From: Streptomyces fragilis
GTDB taxonomy: Bacteria; Actinomycetota; Actinomycetes; Streptomycetales; Streptomycetaceae
Assembly: GCF_003112515.1 (NCBI RefSeq)
Contig: NZ_BEVZ01000007.1
Coordinates: 148,492 to 212,491 of the forward strand
Reading direction: 5' to 3'
Length of the DNA: 64,000 nucleotides
In this document: one piece after another, positions 26,183 to 36,025 of the stretch
How the letters are laid out: the number at the start of each line of letters is the position of its first letter
How positions within the stretch are numbered: the first letter of the stretch is position 1
Position numbers and translations under genes: made by a program
Notes under the pieces: generated by a model
The model's database searches: none
Told to the model about the DNA's origin: nothing
The model's input: the letters and a program-made list of their open reading frames with translations, nothing else

Positions 26183-26463
26183 GACCGGCGCCGGACGCCC
26201 GGTCACCGAGGCCGGCGTCCGAGGCCCGGTACGCGAGCCGGTGCGCGAGGAAGTCCTGCGGCCGTGGTGGGGGCTCGGGGGTCCTCCCCGCCACGGCCGT
26301 CACGGGGAACAACGCGCCGGCGGCGCGCCGGTTACGTGCGGGCGCCGTCCGCCGGTCCTCCGATCGGCCCACGGGCCGCCCGGAGCTGTTGCGGCGCCGG
26401 TGCCCCGGCCGTTGACTCGGTCTCCGGGGGTCCGCGTCCGTGTCCTCGGAAGAGGGGTGCTCC

Positions 26464-27258
26464 ATGCTGTCCGCCAGGAGTCTGTTCCAGGAGATCTTCG
26501 ACAACGACGAGGCGTTCCGCCTGTTCTGTTCCGTCGCCGCCGGCGGCGAGGCGCAGGGCGGCTGGGAGAACGCCCGGATCGCGGCGCTGGTGCCGGCCGA
26601 GGAGCGGGAGATGGCGCCCCGGATCGCGCGCCACGGCGCGGACGAGGACAAGCACGGGCGGATCTTCACCGCGCTGCTGCGCAAGCGCGGGCTCGAGGCG
26701 GTGGAGGTCCCGACGGACGTCGATTACACGATGCTGCTGGAGCGCGACGGCATCGGGCTCCCGCACCACAAGCTGCGCCGCGAGGAGCAGCTGAGCGTCC
26801 GGGACCTCGTGGTGTACCTCGCGCACAGCCGCGTCACCGAGCAGCGGGCGTCGGAGCAGATGCGGCTGCTGTGCGGGGTCTTCGGCGACCACCCGGACGT
26901 CGGGCGGGCGGTGCGGATGATCTCCGCCGACGAGGAGAACCACCTGGCCTACTGCCACGAGGAGCTGTTGCGGCTGTCGGCTGCCGGGTACGGGCGGCTG
27001 ATCCGGCGGACGCTGCGCACGACGGCGCTGGCCGAGATCGCGGTCTACCGGGACGTCAGCCTCGCGGTGATGGCCCGCATGGGCCGGATCCTGGGCTGGT
27101 CCGCCCCCAAGCGTGCCGCGCTGGCCGCGGGCGTCCACGCGGTGTACGCCGTCGAGCGGGCGGGCGGCTGGCGGCGCATGGTCACCCTGCGGATGCCGGA
27201 GCCCGCGATGCGCAACGCCCTGGGCGGCCCCTCCGTCCCGGCCCCCGAGTTCGCCTGA
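26464..27258 (+). CDS. Ferritin-like diiron-domain protein
   Basis: A 264-residue protein with a four-helix ferritin-like core. Two E-x-x-H iron-ligand motifs are visible, in HGADEDKHGRIF (EDKH) and SADEENHLAYC (EENH), with further Glu residues in VPAEEREMAPRI and RVTEQRASEQ on neighbouring helices. The C-terminal 80 residues are helical and basic. There is no signal peptide. The ATG at 26464 follows GAAGAGGGG. The arrangement suggests a diiron oxidase or hydroxylase-like protein rather than a storage cage. It precedes ychJ by 37 bases and may share its transcript. The substrate is not known. Confidence 0.85.
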   Translation: MLSARSLFQEIFDNDEAFRLFCSVAAGGEAQGGWENARIAALVPAEEREMAPRIARHGADEDKHGRIFTALLRKRGLEAVEVPTDVDYTMLLERDGIGLPHHKLRREEQLSVRDLVVYLAHSRVTEQRASEQMRLLCGVFGDHPDVGRAVRMISADEENHLAYCHEELLRLSAAGYGRLIRRTLRTTALAEIAVYRDVSLAVMARMGRILGWSAPKRAALAAGVHAVYAVERAGGWRRMVTLRMPEPAMRNALGGPSVPAPEFA

Positions 27259-27295
27259 GCCCACGCCACGCCCCGGGGGCGGGCACAATGGGCGC

Positions 27296-27682
27296 ATGTC
27301 CACCGCGCGTTCCTGCCCCTGCGGGCTGCCCCAGCCGTACGACGCCTGCTGCGGGCGGTTCCACTCCGGTTCCGCCGTCGCGGCCACCGCCGAGCAGCTG
27401 ATGCGCTCCCGGTACAGCGCCTTCGTGCGGCTCGAGGCGGGGTACCTGCTGCGCACCTGGCATCCGCGGACCCGTCCGGCGGAGCTCGACCTGGATCCCG
27501 GCACCCGCTGGACGGGGCTGGAGATCCTGGCCACGGAGGGCGGGTCCGCCTTCCACTCGACCGGCACGGTCACCTTCCGCGCCTCCTACCGCGGCGGCGC
27601 GATGACCGAGCACAGCCGCTTCGAGCGGGAGCGGGGCGGCTCGGGCGGCTGGCTGTACGTGGACGGCGACGTCTCCGGCTGA
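27296..27682 (+). CDS. YchJ-family protein
   Basis: A 128-residue protein of the YchJ (UPF0225) family. The N-terminal SEC-C-like zinc motif CPCGLPQPYDACCGRFH is followed by the family hallmark ATAEQLMRSRYSAFVR and TWHP, then an NTF2-like beta half (FHSTGTVTFRASYR). The length fits single-domain actinobacterial members. The ATG at 27296 is the start consistent with the family's short N-terminus. Its function is unknown; the fold suggests small-molecule or protein binding. Confidence 0.92.
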   Translation: MSTARSCPCGLPQPYDACCGRFHSGSAVAATAEQLMRSRYSAFVRLEAGYLLRTWHPRTRPAELDLDPGTRWTGLEILATEGGSAFHSTGTVTFRASYRGGAMTEHSRFERERGGSGGWLYVDGDVSG

Positions 27683-27707
27683 CCTCGGGTCCGGGGCCCG
27701 GAGCCGC

Positions 27708-28283
27708 TCAGGCGCGCCCGCGGAACTCGCGCAGCCGGTGGTGGGCGGCCAGGCCGTCCGGCACCCAGTCCCAGACGCCGACGCGCGCCTCCAGCTCCTC
27801 CTCCGTGAGGAAGGCGTGCCAGGCGACCTCCTCGGGCTGTGGCCTCACCGGCTGCTCGCAGCGGACCTGGTACACGGCCGACCACCAGCTGTGGCCGGCG
27901 CCGTCGTCGTAGAGGAAGGTGAAGAGGAACTCCGGCTGCGGCAGCCCGCTCACCCCCAGCTCCTCCTCGGCCTCGCGCAGGGCGGCCACCTCGTAGGACT
28001 CCCCCGCGCCGACCACCCCGCCCACGAACATGTCGTACAGGGACGGGTACACGAGCTTGGTGGCCGTCCTGCGGTGGACGAAGATCCGGTCCTCGGCGTC
28101 CCGCGCCTCGACGAAGACGCACCGGTGCCGCAGCCCTCGCGCGTACACCTCCCCGCGCGGCCGCCGGCCGACGACCCGGTCGTGCTCGTCGACGACGTCG
28201 AGGATCTCCTCCGCGGAACGCGCGGCGTGGGCGGCCAGGAGGTCCGCGGCGTCGGACGGGTGCTCGGCTCCGGTACCAGTCAT
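27708..28283 (-). CDS. NUDIX hydrolase
   Basis: A 191-residue nucleotide-diphosphate hydrolase. The Nudix box is clear, beginning GGVVGAGESYEVAAL and ending REAEEELGV. The N-terminal text EEILDVVDEHDRVVGRRPRGEVYARGLRHRCVFV is close to the isopentenyl-diphosphate isomerase/YfcD subgroup, whose members act on varied pyrophosphates. The ATG at 28283 is preferred to one at 28304 because homology begins shortly after it. It converges with ychJ across 25 bases and lies downstream of the gluconate genes on the same strand, separated by a hairpin. The substrate is unassigned. Confidence 0.92.
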   Translation of the reverse strand: MTGTGAEHPSDAADLLAAHAARSAEEILDVVDEHDRVVGRRPRGEVYARGLRHRCVFVEARDAEDRIFVHRRTATKLVYPSLYDMFVGGVVGAGESYEVAALREAEEELGVSGLPQPEFLFTFLYDDGAGHSWWSAVYQVRCEQPVRPQPEEVAWHAFLTEEELEARVGVWDWVPDGLAAHHRLREFRGRA

Positions 28284-28317
28284 GCCGACATCCAACCGCA
28301 CCACGCGGCGGCGAAAG

Positions 28318-28360
28318 CGCCCGCGGCCCCGGGAGCGTCAGGAACCCGGGACCGCGGGCG
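28318..28360 (-). terminator. Hairpin after gntP
   Basis: The 16-base arms 28318-28333 and 28345-28360 pair with one mismatch. On the minus strand the hairpin follows the gntP stop by 43 bases and precedes the NUDIX gene, so it should end the gluconate operon. Confidence 0.8.
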
Positions 28361-28403
28361 GTCGGAAGGAGGCGGCGTGCCTCGCTGGACGAACGGTGCC
28401 TCG

Positions 28404-29804
28404 CTAGACGAACAACGACAGCAGCAGCACCGTCGCCCCGCCGACCACGGAGATCAGCGTCTCCATCACCGACCAGGTCTTGATCGTCTGGCCGACGGAG
28501 AGCCCGAAGTACTCCTTGACCAGCCAGAACCCGGCGTCGTTGACGTGGCTGAAGAAGACCGAGCCGGCGCCGATCGCCAGGACCAGCAGCGCCGTCTCCG
28601 CCGGGGACATGCCCGCCGCGAGCGGGGCGACCAGGCCGGCCGCCGAGATGGTGGCGACGGTCGCCGAGCCGGTGGCCAGGCGGATCACCACGGCGATGAG
28701 CCAGGCGAGCAGCAGCGCCGGGATCGACCAGTTCTCGGATATCTCGAGGATCATCTGCCCGACACCCGAGTCGATCAGGGTCTGCTTGAAGCCGCCGCCC
28801 GCGCCGACGATCAGCAGGATGCCGGCGATCGGGGCGAGGGACTTCTCGACGGTGCTGGAGAGGCGCTCCTTGGTGAAGCCGGCCGCGCGGCCCAGCGTGA
28901 ACAGGCCCACGAGCACGGCGGCGAGCAGGGCGATCATCGGGGAGCCGACGACGTCGAAGACGCGCTGGACGGAGTTCTCCGGGTCGTCGACCACGATGTC
29001 GACCAGCGCCTTGGCCAGCATCAGCACCACCGGCAGCAGCATGGTGGCGAGGGTGGGGCCGAAGCCGGGGCGCTTGTCGGGGTCCTGGTCCTCGTCGACG
29101 ACGGGGACCATCCGCTCGGGGGCGGGGACGTCCACCCAGCGGGCGGCGTAGCGGGAGAAGAGCGGACCGGCGACGATCACCGTGGGGATCGCGACGATCA
29201 GGCCCAGGGCCAGCGTGAGGCCGAGGTCCGCGTCGACCGCGTCGATGGCGGCCAGCGGCCCGGGGTGCGGCGGGATCAGGCCGTGCATCACGGAGAGGCC
29301 CGCGAGGGCGGGGATGCCGATCCGCATCAGCGAGAAGTTGCCGCGGCGGGCCACCATCAGCACCACCGGGATCAGCAGGACCACGCCGACCTCGAAGAAC
29401 AGCGGCAGGCCGATCACCGAGGCGATCAGCACCATCGCCCACGGCATGGCCCGGCCGTTCGCCCTGGCCAGGATGGTGTCCACGATCCGGTCGGCGCCGC
29501 CGGAGTCGGCCAGCAGCTTGCCGAGGACGGCGCCCAGGGCGATCAGCACGCCGACGCCGGAGACGGTGGAGCCCAGGCCGGTGGTGAAGCTGGCGATGGT
29601 CTTGTCCAGCGGGGCGCCCGCGAAGGCGCCGAGGGCGAGCGAGCCGACGGTCAGCGCCAGGAAGGCGTGCAGCTTGAACTTGGTGATGAGCACGACGATG
29701 ACGGCGATGCCCGCGAGCACGGCGAGGCCCAGGTGGGCATGGCCGGCCGAGGTGATCGGCTCGACGGCGTCCGCCGCCAGAGTCTCGACGCTGAGTCTGG
29801 TCAC
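28404..29804 (-). CDS. gntP: GntP-family gluconate:H+ symporter
   Basis: A 466-residue inner-membrane permease with about 12-14 predicted helices. Family signatures include FLALTVGSLALG, LGKLLADSGGADRIVDT, HGLIPPHPGPLAAID and SHVNDAGFWLVKEYFG. It follows gntK on the same strand by 99 bases and diverges, with gntK, from a GntR regulator. That context supports gluconate (or a close aldonate) as the substrate: uptake, then phosphorylation to 6-phosphogluconate. The region between gntK and gntP is G-rich with no obvious hairpin, so one transcript is likely. Confidence 0.95.
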   Translation of the reverse strand: MTRLSVETLAADAVEPITSAGHAHLGLAVLAGIAVIVVLITKFKLHAFLALTVGSLALGAFAGAPLDKTIASFTTGLGSTVSGVGVLIALGAVLGKLLADSGGADRIVDTILARANGRAMPWAMVLIASVIGLPLFFEVGVVLLIPVVLMVARRGNFSLMRIGIPALAGLSVMHGLIPPHPGPLAAIDAVDADLGLTLALGLIVAIPTVIVAGPLFSRYAARWVDVPAPERMVPVVDEDQDPDKRPGFGPTLATMLLPVVLMLAKALVDIVVDDPENSVQRVFDVVGSPMIALLAAVLVGLFTLGRAAGFTKERLSSTVEKSLAPIAGILLIVGAGGGFKQTLIDSGVGQMILEISENWSIPALLLAWLIAVVIRLATGSATVATISAAGLVAPLAAGMSPAETALLVLAIGAGSVFFSHVNDAGFWLVKEYFGLSVGQTIKTWSVMETLISVVGGATVLLLSLFV

Positions 29805-29903
29805 GGTGGTTCCTTGCGAGGGGGGGTGTGGGGCCTGGTGTGGGGGTGGGTGGGGCGGGGTGGGCCGTGGGGACCCGTGGGGGGGAGGTTCGGGGGCCGG
29901 CGG

Positions 29904-30428
29904 TCAGGAGGCGGCGCGCACGGCGGCCTCGGCCGTCCGGGCGATCTCCTCCGGCTGCGCCGCGAGGTCGACGACGACGCCGGCCTCGTCCGGCTGGAGC
30001 GGCTCGAGGGTGGCGAACTGGGAGTCCAGCAGCGAGCCGGGCATGAAGTGGCCCGTGCGGCCCGCCATCCGCCGCTCGACGAGGGCGCGGTCGCCGCTGA
30101 GGTGGACGAAGAAGAGGCCGGGGTCCGCGGCCCGCAGACGGTCGCGGTAGGCCCGCTTGAGGGCCGAGCAGCTGACCACGCCGCCGGTGGCGCGGCGCTC
30201 GTGCGCCCAGGCGCCGATCAGGTCCAGCCAGGGGGCCCGGTCCTGGTCGTCCAGCGGGGTGCCGGCCGTCATCTTGGCGATGTTGGAGGGCGGGTGGAAC
30301 TCGTCGCCTTCGGCGTAGGGGACGCCGAGGATCTCGGCGAGGCGGCGGCCGATCGTGGTCTTGCCGGTGCCGGCGACCCCCATGACCACCACGACCGGTG
30401 GGACGGGCTGGGCGGGTTCAGGGGCCAT
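29904..30428 (-). CDS. gntK: Gluconokinase
   Basis: A 174-residue P-loop kinase that makes 6-phosphogluconate from gluconate and ATP. Walker A is GVAGTGKTT (residues 17-25). Family-specific text follows: YAEGDEFHPPSNIAKMTAGTPLDDQDRAPWL, then CSALKRAYRDRLR, FVHLSGD and RTGHFMPGSLLDSQFATLEP. The length matches GntK/GntV enzymes. It is the first gene of the gluconate operon, and its ATG is 129 bases from the divergent gntR start, across a perfect palindrome. Confidence 0.96.
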   Translation of the reverse strand: MAPEPAQPVPPVVVVMGVAGTGKTTIGRRLAEILGVPYAEGDEFHPPSNIAKMTAGTPLDDQDRAPWLDLIGAWAHERRATGGVVSCSALKRAYRDRLRAADPGLFFVHLSGDRALVERRMAGRTGHFMPGSLLDSQFATLEPLQPDEAGVVVDLAAQPEEIARTAEAAVRAAS

Positions 30429-30512
30429 GGTCTTCTCGCAGTCTTCGTCGACTTCCGTTGCCGGGGGACACTGAAACCCATGTGATGTGACAAATTCAAG
30501 ACCTCGACGCTA

Positions 30513-30527
30513 AAAAGTCTGACTTTT
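30513..30527. promoter_or_regulatory. Perfect 15-nt palindrome, probable GntR operator
   Basis: AAAAGTC-T-GACTTTT is an exact inverted repeat. Its core GT-NNN-AC matches the site style of FadR-subfamily GntR regulators. It lies 30 bases before the gntR ATG and 85 before gntK, so one site could control both directions. Gluconate or gluconate 6-phosphate would be the natural inducer. Confidence 0.8.
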
Positions 30528-30557
30528 GAGGTGTGCGACATCCCATACCCTGATGCC

Positions 30558-31259
30558 ATGACCGTCCAGGCCCGAGGGCTGCACGCACAGGTACTCGACC
30601 GCCTCGGGCCCGCGATCACCGCGGGGGAGCACCCGCCCGGCAGCGTGCTGCGCACCGACGAGCTCGCCCAGGAGTACGGGGTGTCGAGGTCGGTGATGCG
30701 CGAGGCGGTGCGGGTCCTGGAGTCGATGCAGCTGGTCGCCTCCCGCCGCCGGGTCGGCGTGACGGTGCGGCCGGTGGAGGAGTGGAACGTCTACGACCCG
30801 CAGGTCATCCGCTGGCGGCTGGCCGGCGCCGACCGCGCCCGGCAGCTCCGCTCGCTCACCGTCCTGCGTTCCGCCGTCGAGCCGGCCGCGGCCGGCCTGG
30901 CCGCGCGCCACGCCTCGCCGGAGCAGTGCGCGGAGCTGACGCGGTGCGCGCTGGGCATGGTGGCCACCTCCCGCGGGCAGCGGCTGGCGGAGTACCTGGT
31001 CCACGACGTGGCCTTCCACCGGGTGATCCTGAGCGCCTCGGGCAACGAGATGTTCGCCCGCCTCGGCGACGTGGTGGCCGAGGTCCTCAGCGGACGCACC
31101 CGCCACGAGGTGATGTTCGAGGACCCGGATCCGGCCGCCGTGACGCTCCACGTGCGCGTGGCGGAGGCGGTCCGCGAGGGCGACGCGGCGGAGGCGGAGC
31201 GTCTGACCCGGGAGATCACCGTGGGCGCACTGCGCGAGCTGGACGTGCTGGCGCCCTGA
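30558..31259 (+). CDS. gntR: GntR-family (FadR subfamily) regulator of gluconate genes
   Basis: A 233-residue repressor-type regulator. The N-terminal winged helix-turn-helix (about 10-75) contains GSVLRTDELAQEYGVSRSVMREAVRVLESM. The C-terminal FCD ligand-binding domain (about 90-225) is all-helical, with metal-binding His and Asp positions in VHDVAFHRVIL and the later TLHVRVAEAV. The ATG at 30558 is preferred to one at 30531, which would overlap the operator. It is divergent from gntK-gntP with the palindrome between them, so autoregulation and control of the operon are expected. Confidence 0.93.
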   Translation: MTVQARGLHAQVLDRLGPAITAGEHPPGSVLRTDELAQEYGVSRSVMREAVRVLESMQLVASRRRVGVTVRPVEEWNVYDPQVIRWRLAGADRARQLRSLTVLRSAVEPAAAGLAARHASPEQCAELTRCALGMVATSRGQRLAEYLVHDVAFHRVILSASGNEMFARLGDVVAEVLSGRTRHEVMFEDPDPAAVTLHVRVAEAVREGDAAEAERLTREITVGALRELDVLAP

Positions 31260-31352
31260 CCGCGACGGCGCGCGGAGGCCCGCGGACCCGCGCGAAGGTA
31301 CACGGCGACGGAAGTTGTTCCCGTCACGTTGGGTTCCGGCTATGGACGGCAT

Positions 31353-31366
31353 ACCGACCGGTCGGC
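31353..31366 (+). promoter_or_regulatory. TetR-type operator upstream of the phosphotransferase operon
   Basis: ACCGACCGGTCGGC is 13/14 identical to the perfect palindrome ACCGACCGGTCGGT. It lies 47 bases before the phosphotransferase ATG. A second copy of the same motif (36845-36858) precedes the convergent operon that ends with a TetR gene, making that TetR (33726-34319) the likely binder. Confidence 0.7.
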
Positions 31367-31412
31367 ATCATGATCTGGTGTCTTCGTCGTCGTCGCCCGA
31401 AGGAGCTCGAGA

Positions 31413-32438
31413 ATGAGCCGCCCCGACCATCCGCCAGGCCTCGATCCGGTCCGGCTGCGCGATCTGCTCGAGCGCGAGCGGCCCGGCCTGCTGCAGGGTG
31501 AGCTGTCCGCCCGCCTCATCGAGGGCGGCCGGTCGAACCTCACCTACCACGTCACCGACGGCGTCGGCCGCTGGGTGGTCCGCCGTCCGCCGCTGGGGCA
31601 CGTGCTGGCCACCGCGCACGACATGCGCCGTGAGCACCGGGTGATCAGCGCCCTGCACCCGACGGCCGTGCCGGTGCCCGCCCCGGTCCTGTTCTGCGAG
31701 GACGAGGAGGTGCTGGGCGCGCCGTTCTACGTGATGGAGTTCGTCGCCGGCACGCCGTACCGGACCGCGGAGCAGCTCGCCCCGCTCGGCCCCGGGCGCA
31801 CCCGTGAGGCAGTGCTGGGGCTGGTCGACACGCTCGTGGAGCTGCACGCGCTGGACCCGGAGGCGATCGCCCTGGGCGACTTCGGACGCCCCGAGGGCTT
31901 CCTGGAGCGCCAGCTGCGCCGCTGGGGCAAGCAGCTGGCCGCCTCCCGCAGCCGCGAGCTGCCCGGCATCGACGAGCTGCACGCCGCGCTGGGCGCCCGG
32001 CTGCCGGACTCCCCCGCGCCCGCCGTGGTGCACGGCGACTACCGCCTGGACAACGTGCTGATCGGCGATGACGACCGGATCAAGGCCGTCCTGGACTGGG
32101 AGATGTCCACCCTGGGCGACCCGCTGACCGACCTCGGCCTGCTGGTCATGTACAGCACGCCGCACGGGCTGCCGGGCTCCCCCGTCTCCACCACCGCCGA
32201 GGCCGCGGGACACCCCGCGCCGTCCGAGCTGGTGGAGCGGTACGCGGCGCTGTCCGGCCGCGACGTGTCGGCCGTCTCCTGGTACACGGCCTTCGCCTGG
32301 TTCAAGCTCGCGGTGATCCTCGAGGGCATCCACTACCGCTACACGCTCGGCCAGACCGTCGGCGGCGGCTTCGACCGCATCGGCGACCTGGTGCCCTACT
32401 TCATCGAGCAAGGCCTCACCACTCTGCAGGAAGGCTGA
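31413..32438 (+). CDS. Phosphotransferase (APH fold), LvaA / ACAD10-11 N-terminal-like
   Basis: A 341-residue aminoglycoside-phosphotransferase-fold kinase. The glycine-rich region is LIEGGRSNLTYHV, the ATP lysine/arginine position is in WVVRRPPLG, the catalytic loop is VVHGDYRLDNVLIG and the metal motif is AVLDWEMSTLGDP. This subclass is fused to acyl-CoA dehydrogenase in animal ACAD10/ACAD11 and occurs as LvaA in Pseudomonas, where it phosphorylates 4-hydroxyacyl-CoA. The gene stops 2 bases before an acyl-CoA dehydrogenase ATG, so the pair is an operon. A 4-hydroxyacyl-CoA substrate is inferred from this context; antibiotic resistance is unlikely. Confidence 0.92.
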   Translation: MSRPDHPPGLDPVRLRDLLERERPGLLQGELSARLIEGGRSNLTYHVTDGVGRWVVRRPPLGHVLATAHDMRREHRVISALHPTAVPVPAPVLFCEDEEVLGAPFYVMEFVAGTPYRTAEQLAPLGPGRTREAVLGLVDTLVELHALDPEAIALGDFGRPEGFLERQLRRWGKQLAASRSRELPGIDELHAALGARLPDSPAPAVVHGDYRLDNVLIGDDDRIKAVLDWEMSTLGDPLTDLGLLVMYSTPHGLPGSPVSTTAEAAGHPAPSELVERYAALSGRDVSAVSWYTAFAWFKLAVILEGIHYRYTLGQTVGGGFDRIGDLVPYFIEQGLTTLQEG

Positions 32439-32440
32439 TC

Positions 32441-33655
<1,215 letters not shown>

Positions 33656-33666
33656 GCGCACGGACC

Positions 33667-33714
33667 AAGGCGCGGGGCGGGGACGAGATCGATCTCGTCC
33701 CCGCCCCGCGCCTT
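33667..33714. terminator. Perfect 48-nt palindrome, bidirectional terminator
   Basis: The arms 33667-33690 and 33691-33714 are exact complements (24 bp, loop formed from the centre), followed by T residues. The palindrome separates the convergent acyl-CoA dehydrogenase and TetR genes. Confidence 0.9.
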
Positions 33715-33725
33715 TCGGCCGTCCC

Positions 33726-34319
33726 TCAGGGCCGCAGCGCGCGCAGCAGCAGGTCCGCCAGGTGGTCGGCCACCTCGCGGGGGCTCAGCGGTCCGTTGGG
33801 CCGGTACCACGTCGACAGGTGGTGGATGGAGCCGAAGTGGTAGTCGACCACCAGGCTGGCCGGGGTGGCGCGGGAGAAGACGCCCGCCTCCTGGCCCTCC
33901 TCGATGAGCCCCTTGAACTGCTCGTGGTAGCGCCGCCGCTCGGCCCGCACCTGCTTGTTCTTCTCCGGGCTGAGGTGGTGGATCGACTGAAAGAAGATCG
34001 ACGCGTCGTCGAGGTTCTCGATGGTCGTCACCACCACGTCGGCGGCCGCCTCGCGCAGCCGCCGGTCCACCGGGGCGTCCAGCCGGGCGAAGTGGTCCAG
34101 CCGCTCCTGCTGGAGCCGCAGCACCCGGGCGTAGACCTCGTGGAGCAGGTCCTCCTTGGAGCCGAAGTAGTGGTACAGCGCGCCCTTGGTGACGCCGGCC
34201 GCCTCCACGATCTCCTGCACGGAGGTGCGGTCGTAGCCGCGCTCCGCGAAGAGGCGGGTGGCGGCGGCCAGCAGCCGCTGGGGAACGGGCGTGCCGTCTC
34301 CGTCCGTCGTCCTGGCCAT
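33726..34319 (-). CDS. TetR-family regulator of the acyl-CoA ligase operon
   Basis: A 197-residue TetR repressor. The helix-turn-helix (about 15-60) reads LFAERGYDRTSVQEIVEAAGVTKGALYHYFGSKEDLL in overlapping pieces; the rest is the helical ligand-binding domain. It is the last gene of a minus-strand operon behind an SDR and an acyl-CoA ligase, 50 bases after the ligase stop. Two matching palindromes (31353-31366 and 36845-36858) lie before this operon and before the convergent phosphotransferase-dehydrogenase operon. An acyl-CoA is the likely inducer, as for many TetR proteins in such operons. Confidence 0.93.
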   Translation of the reverse strand: MARTTDGDGTPVPQRLLAAATRLFAERGYDRTSVQEIVEAAGVTKGALYHYFGSKEDLLHEVYARVLRLQQERLDHFARLDAPVDRRLREAAADVVVTTIENLDDASIFFQSIHHLSPEKNKQVRAERRRYHEQFKGLIEEGQEAGVFSRATPASLVVDYHFGSIHHLSTWYRPNGPLSPREVADHLADLLLRALRP

Positions 34320-34369
34320 CGTGCCGCCACCTGTCCTTCCGTTTCCTTCGTCGTACGCGTGTGCGGGAA

Positions 34370-36025
34370 CTACTTCGCTCGCAGTTCCCTGCGCAGGATC
34401 TTGCCAGTCGCCGTCTTCGGCAGGTCGGGCAGGATCTCGACCAGCCGCGGGTACTTGTACGCGGCCAGGCGCTCCTTGCAGTATGCGGCGAGGTCCTCGC
34501 CGGTGGCCTCGGCCCCCGGGCGCAGCGAGATGTACGCCTTCACCGTCTCCCCGCGGTAGCCGTCGGGGACGCCGACCACGGCCGCCTCGCGTACCGCCGG
34601 GTGGGTGTAGAGCACGTCCTCGACCTCGCGCGGCCACACCTTGAAGCCGGAGGCGTTGATCATGTCCTTCTTGCGGTCGACGACGTACAGCCAGCCCTGC
34701 TCGTCCATGAAGCCGATGTCGCCGGTGCGCAGCTCGCCGTCGGGGAAGGTCTCGGCGGTGGCCTCGGGGCGGCGCCAGTAGCCGGGGACGACCTGCGGGC
34801 CCTTGACGACGATCTCGCCCTGCTCGCCGAAGGGGACCTCCTGGCCCTGGTCGTCCAGGATGCGCACCACGGTGTCGGCGCCGGGGACGCCGACGGCCAG
34901 GGTGCCGGAGACCGGGTCGACGGGGGCCCGCAGGCCTCCGGTGACCGAGGCGCAGGGGGCGCTGCACTCGGTGAGCCCGTAGCCGTTCTGGATGTACGGG
35001 CCGAAGGCGGCCTCGAACTTGTCCACGAGCGCGGGCGGCAGCGGGGCGCCGCCGGAGGAGATCTGCGCGAAGGAGGTGAAGTGGTCGCGGCCGACCGACG
35101 GGTGGGCGGCCAGCGCCATGAAGGCGGTGGACGGGCCGACGGTGTAGGCCGGGCGGTGCTCGGTGAAGGCGTCCAGGACCACGCCGGCCTCGAAGCGGTA
35201 GGCGAGCACCAGGCTGCCGGCGCTGTTCAGGGCGGCCAGGAACTGGCAGACCATGCCGGTGATGTGGAAGAGCGGGGCGAGCGCGAAGTAGGCGGCGTGC
35301 TCGGGCAGTCCGAGGCCGGTGGCCTGGCGCTCGGCGTTGTACATCAGGTTGCCGTGGGTGTTGGTGGCGCCCTTGGGGGTGCCGCTGGTGCCCGAGGTGT
35401 AGCTGATCAGCGCGATGTCCTGGGGGCCGGTCTCGCGGCCCTCGGGCGCGGGGTGGCCGGCCCGGGCGGCCTCGGTGAGGTCCTCCGCGTCGGCGGCCAC
35501 GGGCAGCCGCTCGAAGTCGAGGACGCGCTTGTCGTCGCGGCTCTGGAAGTCCAGCTCGCAGGCGGTGAGGGCGAACTCGACGGGGGTGCCGTCGGCGGCG
35601 TCGCGCAGGTAGGCCTCCCAGGCGCGGTCGGAGCAGATCAGCGCCCTGACCTCGCCGTCGGTGAGGACGTGCCTGACCTCTCCGGTCTTGTACATGGGGT
35701 TGACCGGCAGCACGATCGCGCCGGCCTTCCACGCGCCCAGGACGGCGAGCACGAAGGCCGGGGAGTTCTGCAGCAGCACGGCGACCCGGTCGCCCTTGGC
35801 GACGCCGCGGGCGGCGAGGCGGCCGGCCACCGAGTCGGTGAGCGCGTCGACCTCGCGGTAGGTCAGGCGGCCGTCGAAGTAGGTGAGGAAGGTCTCGTCC
35901 GCGCGGGTGGCCAGGGCGCGCTCCAGGGCGTGCACCGCGCCGGCCGGCGGGGTGAGGGGGGCCTTCTGAGCGTCGGTCAGAAGGGCCAGCCAGGGCTTGG
36001 CCGCGTACCGGGATTCGGTCGTCAT
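34370..36025 (-). CDS. AMP-binding acyl-CoA ligase
   Basis: A 551-residue adenylate-forming enzyme that activates a carboxylic acid to its CoA thioester with ATP. The AMP-binding core shows ALISYTSGTSGTPKGA, NGYGLTE and LRTGDIGFMDEQGWLYVVDRKKDMI; the catalytic lysine is in PKTATGKILRREL at the C-terminus. There is no signal peptide. Its ATG overlaps the SDR stop by four bases (ATGA). In the proposed 4-hydroxyacid pathway it would be the LvaE-like entry enzyme. Chain-length preference cannot be read from sequence. Confidence 0.95.
   Translation of the reverse strand: MTTESRYAAKPWLALLTDAQKAPLTPPAGAVHALERALATRADETFLTYFDGRLTYREVDALTDSVAGRLAARGVAKGDRVAVLLQNSPAFVLAVLGAWKAGAIVLPVNPMYKTGEVRHVLTDGEVRALICSDRAWEAYLRDAADGTPVEFALTACELDFQSRDDKRVLDFERLPVAADAEDLTEAARAGHPAPEGRETGPQDIALISYTSGTSGTPKGATNTHGNLMYNAERQATGLGLPEHAAYFALAPLFHITGMVCQFLAALNSAGSLVLAYRFEAGVVLDAFTEHRPAYTVGPSTAFMALAAHPSVGRDHFTSFAQISSGGAPLPPALVDKFEAAFGPYIQNGYGLTECSAPCASVTGGLRAPVDPVSGTLAVGVPGADTVVRILDDQGQEVPFGEQGEIVVKGPQVVPGYWRRPEATAETFPDGELRTGDIGFMDEQGWLYVVDRKKDMINASGFKVWPREVEDVLYTHPAVREAAVVGVPDGYRGETVKAYISLRPGAEATGEDLAAYCKERLAAYKYPRLVEILPDLPKTATGKILRRELRAK

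Noticed and set aside
31413..32438. Aminoglycoside resistance kinase
   Set aside because: The APH fold is real, but coupling to an ACAD10/11-type dehydrogenase and nearby ligase and SDR genes points to acyl-CoA metabolism.
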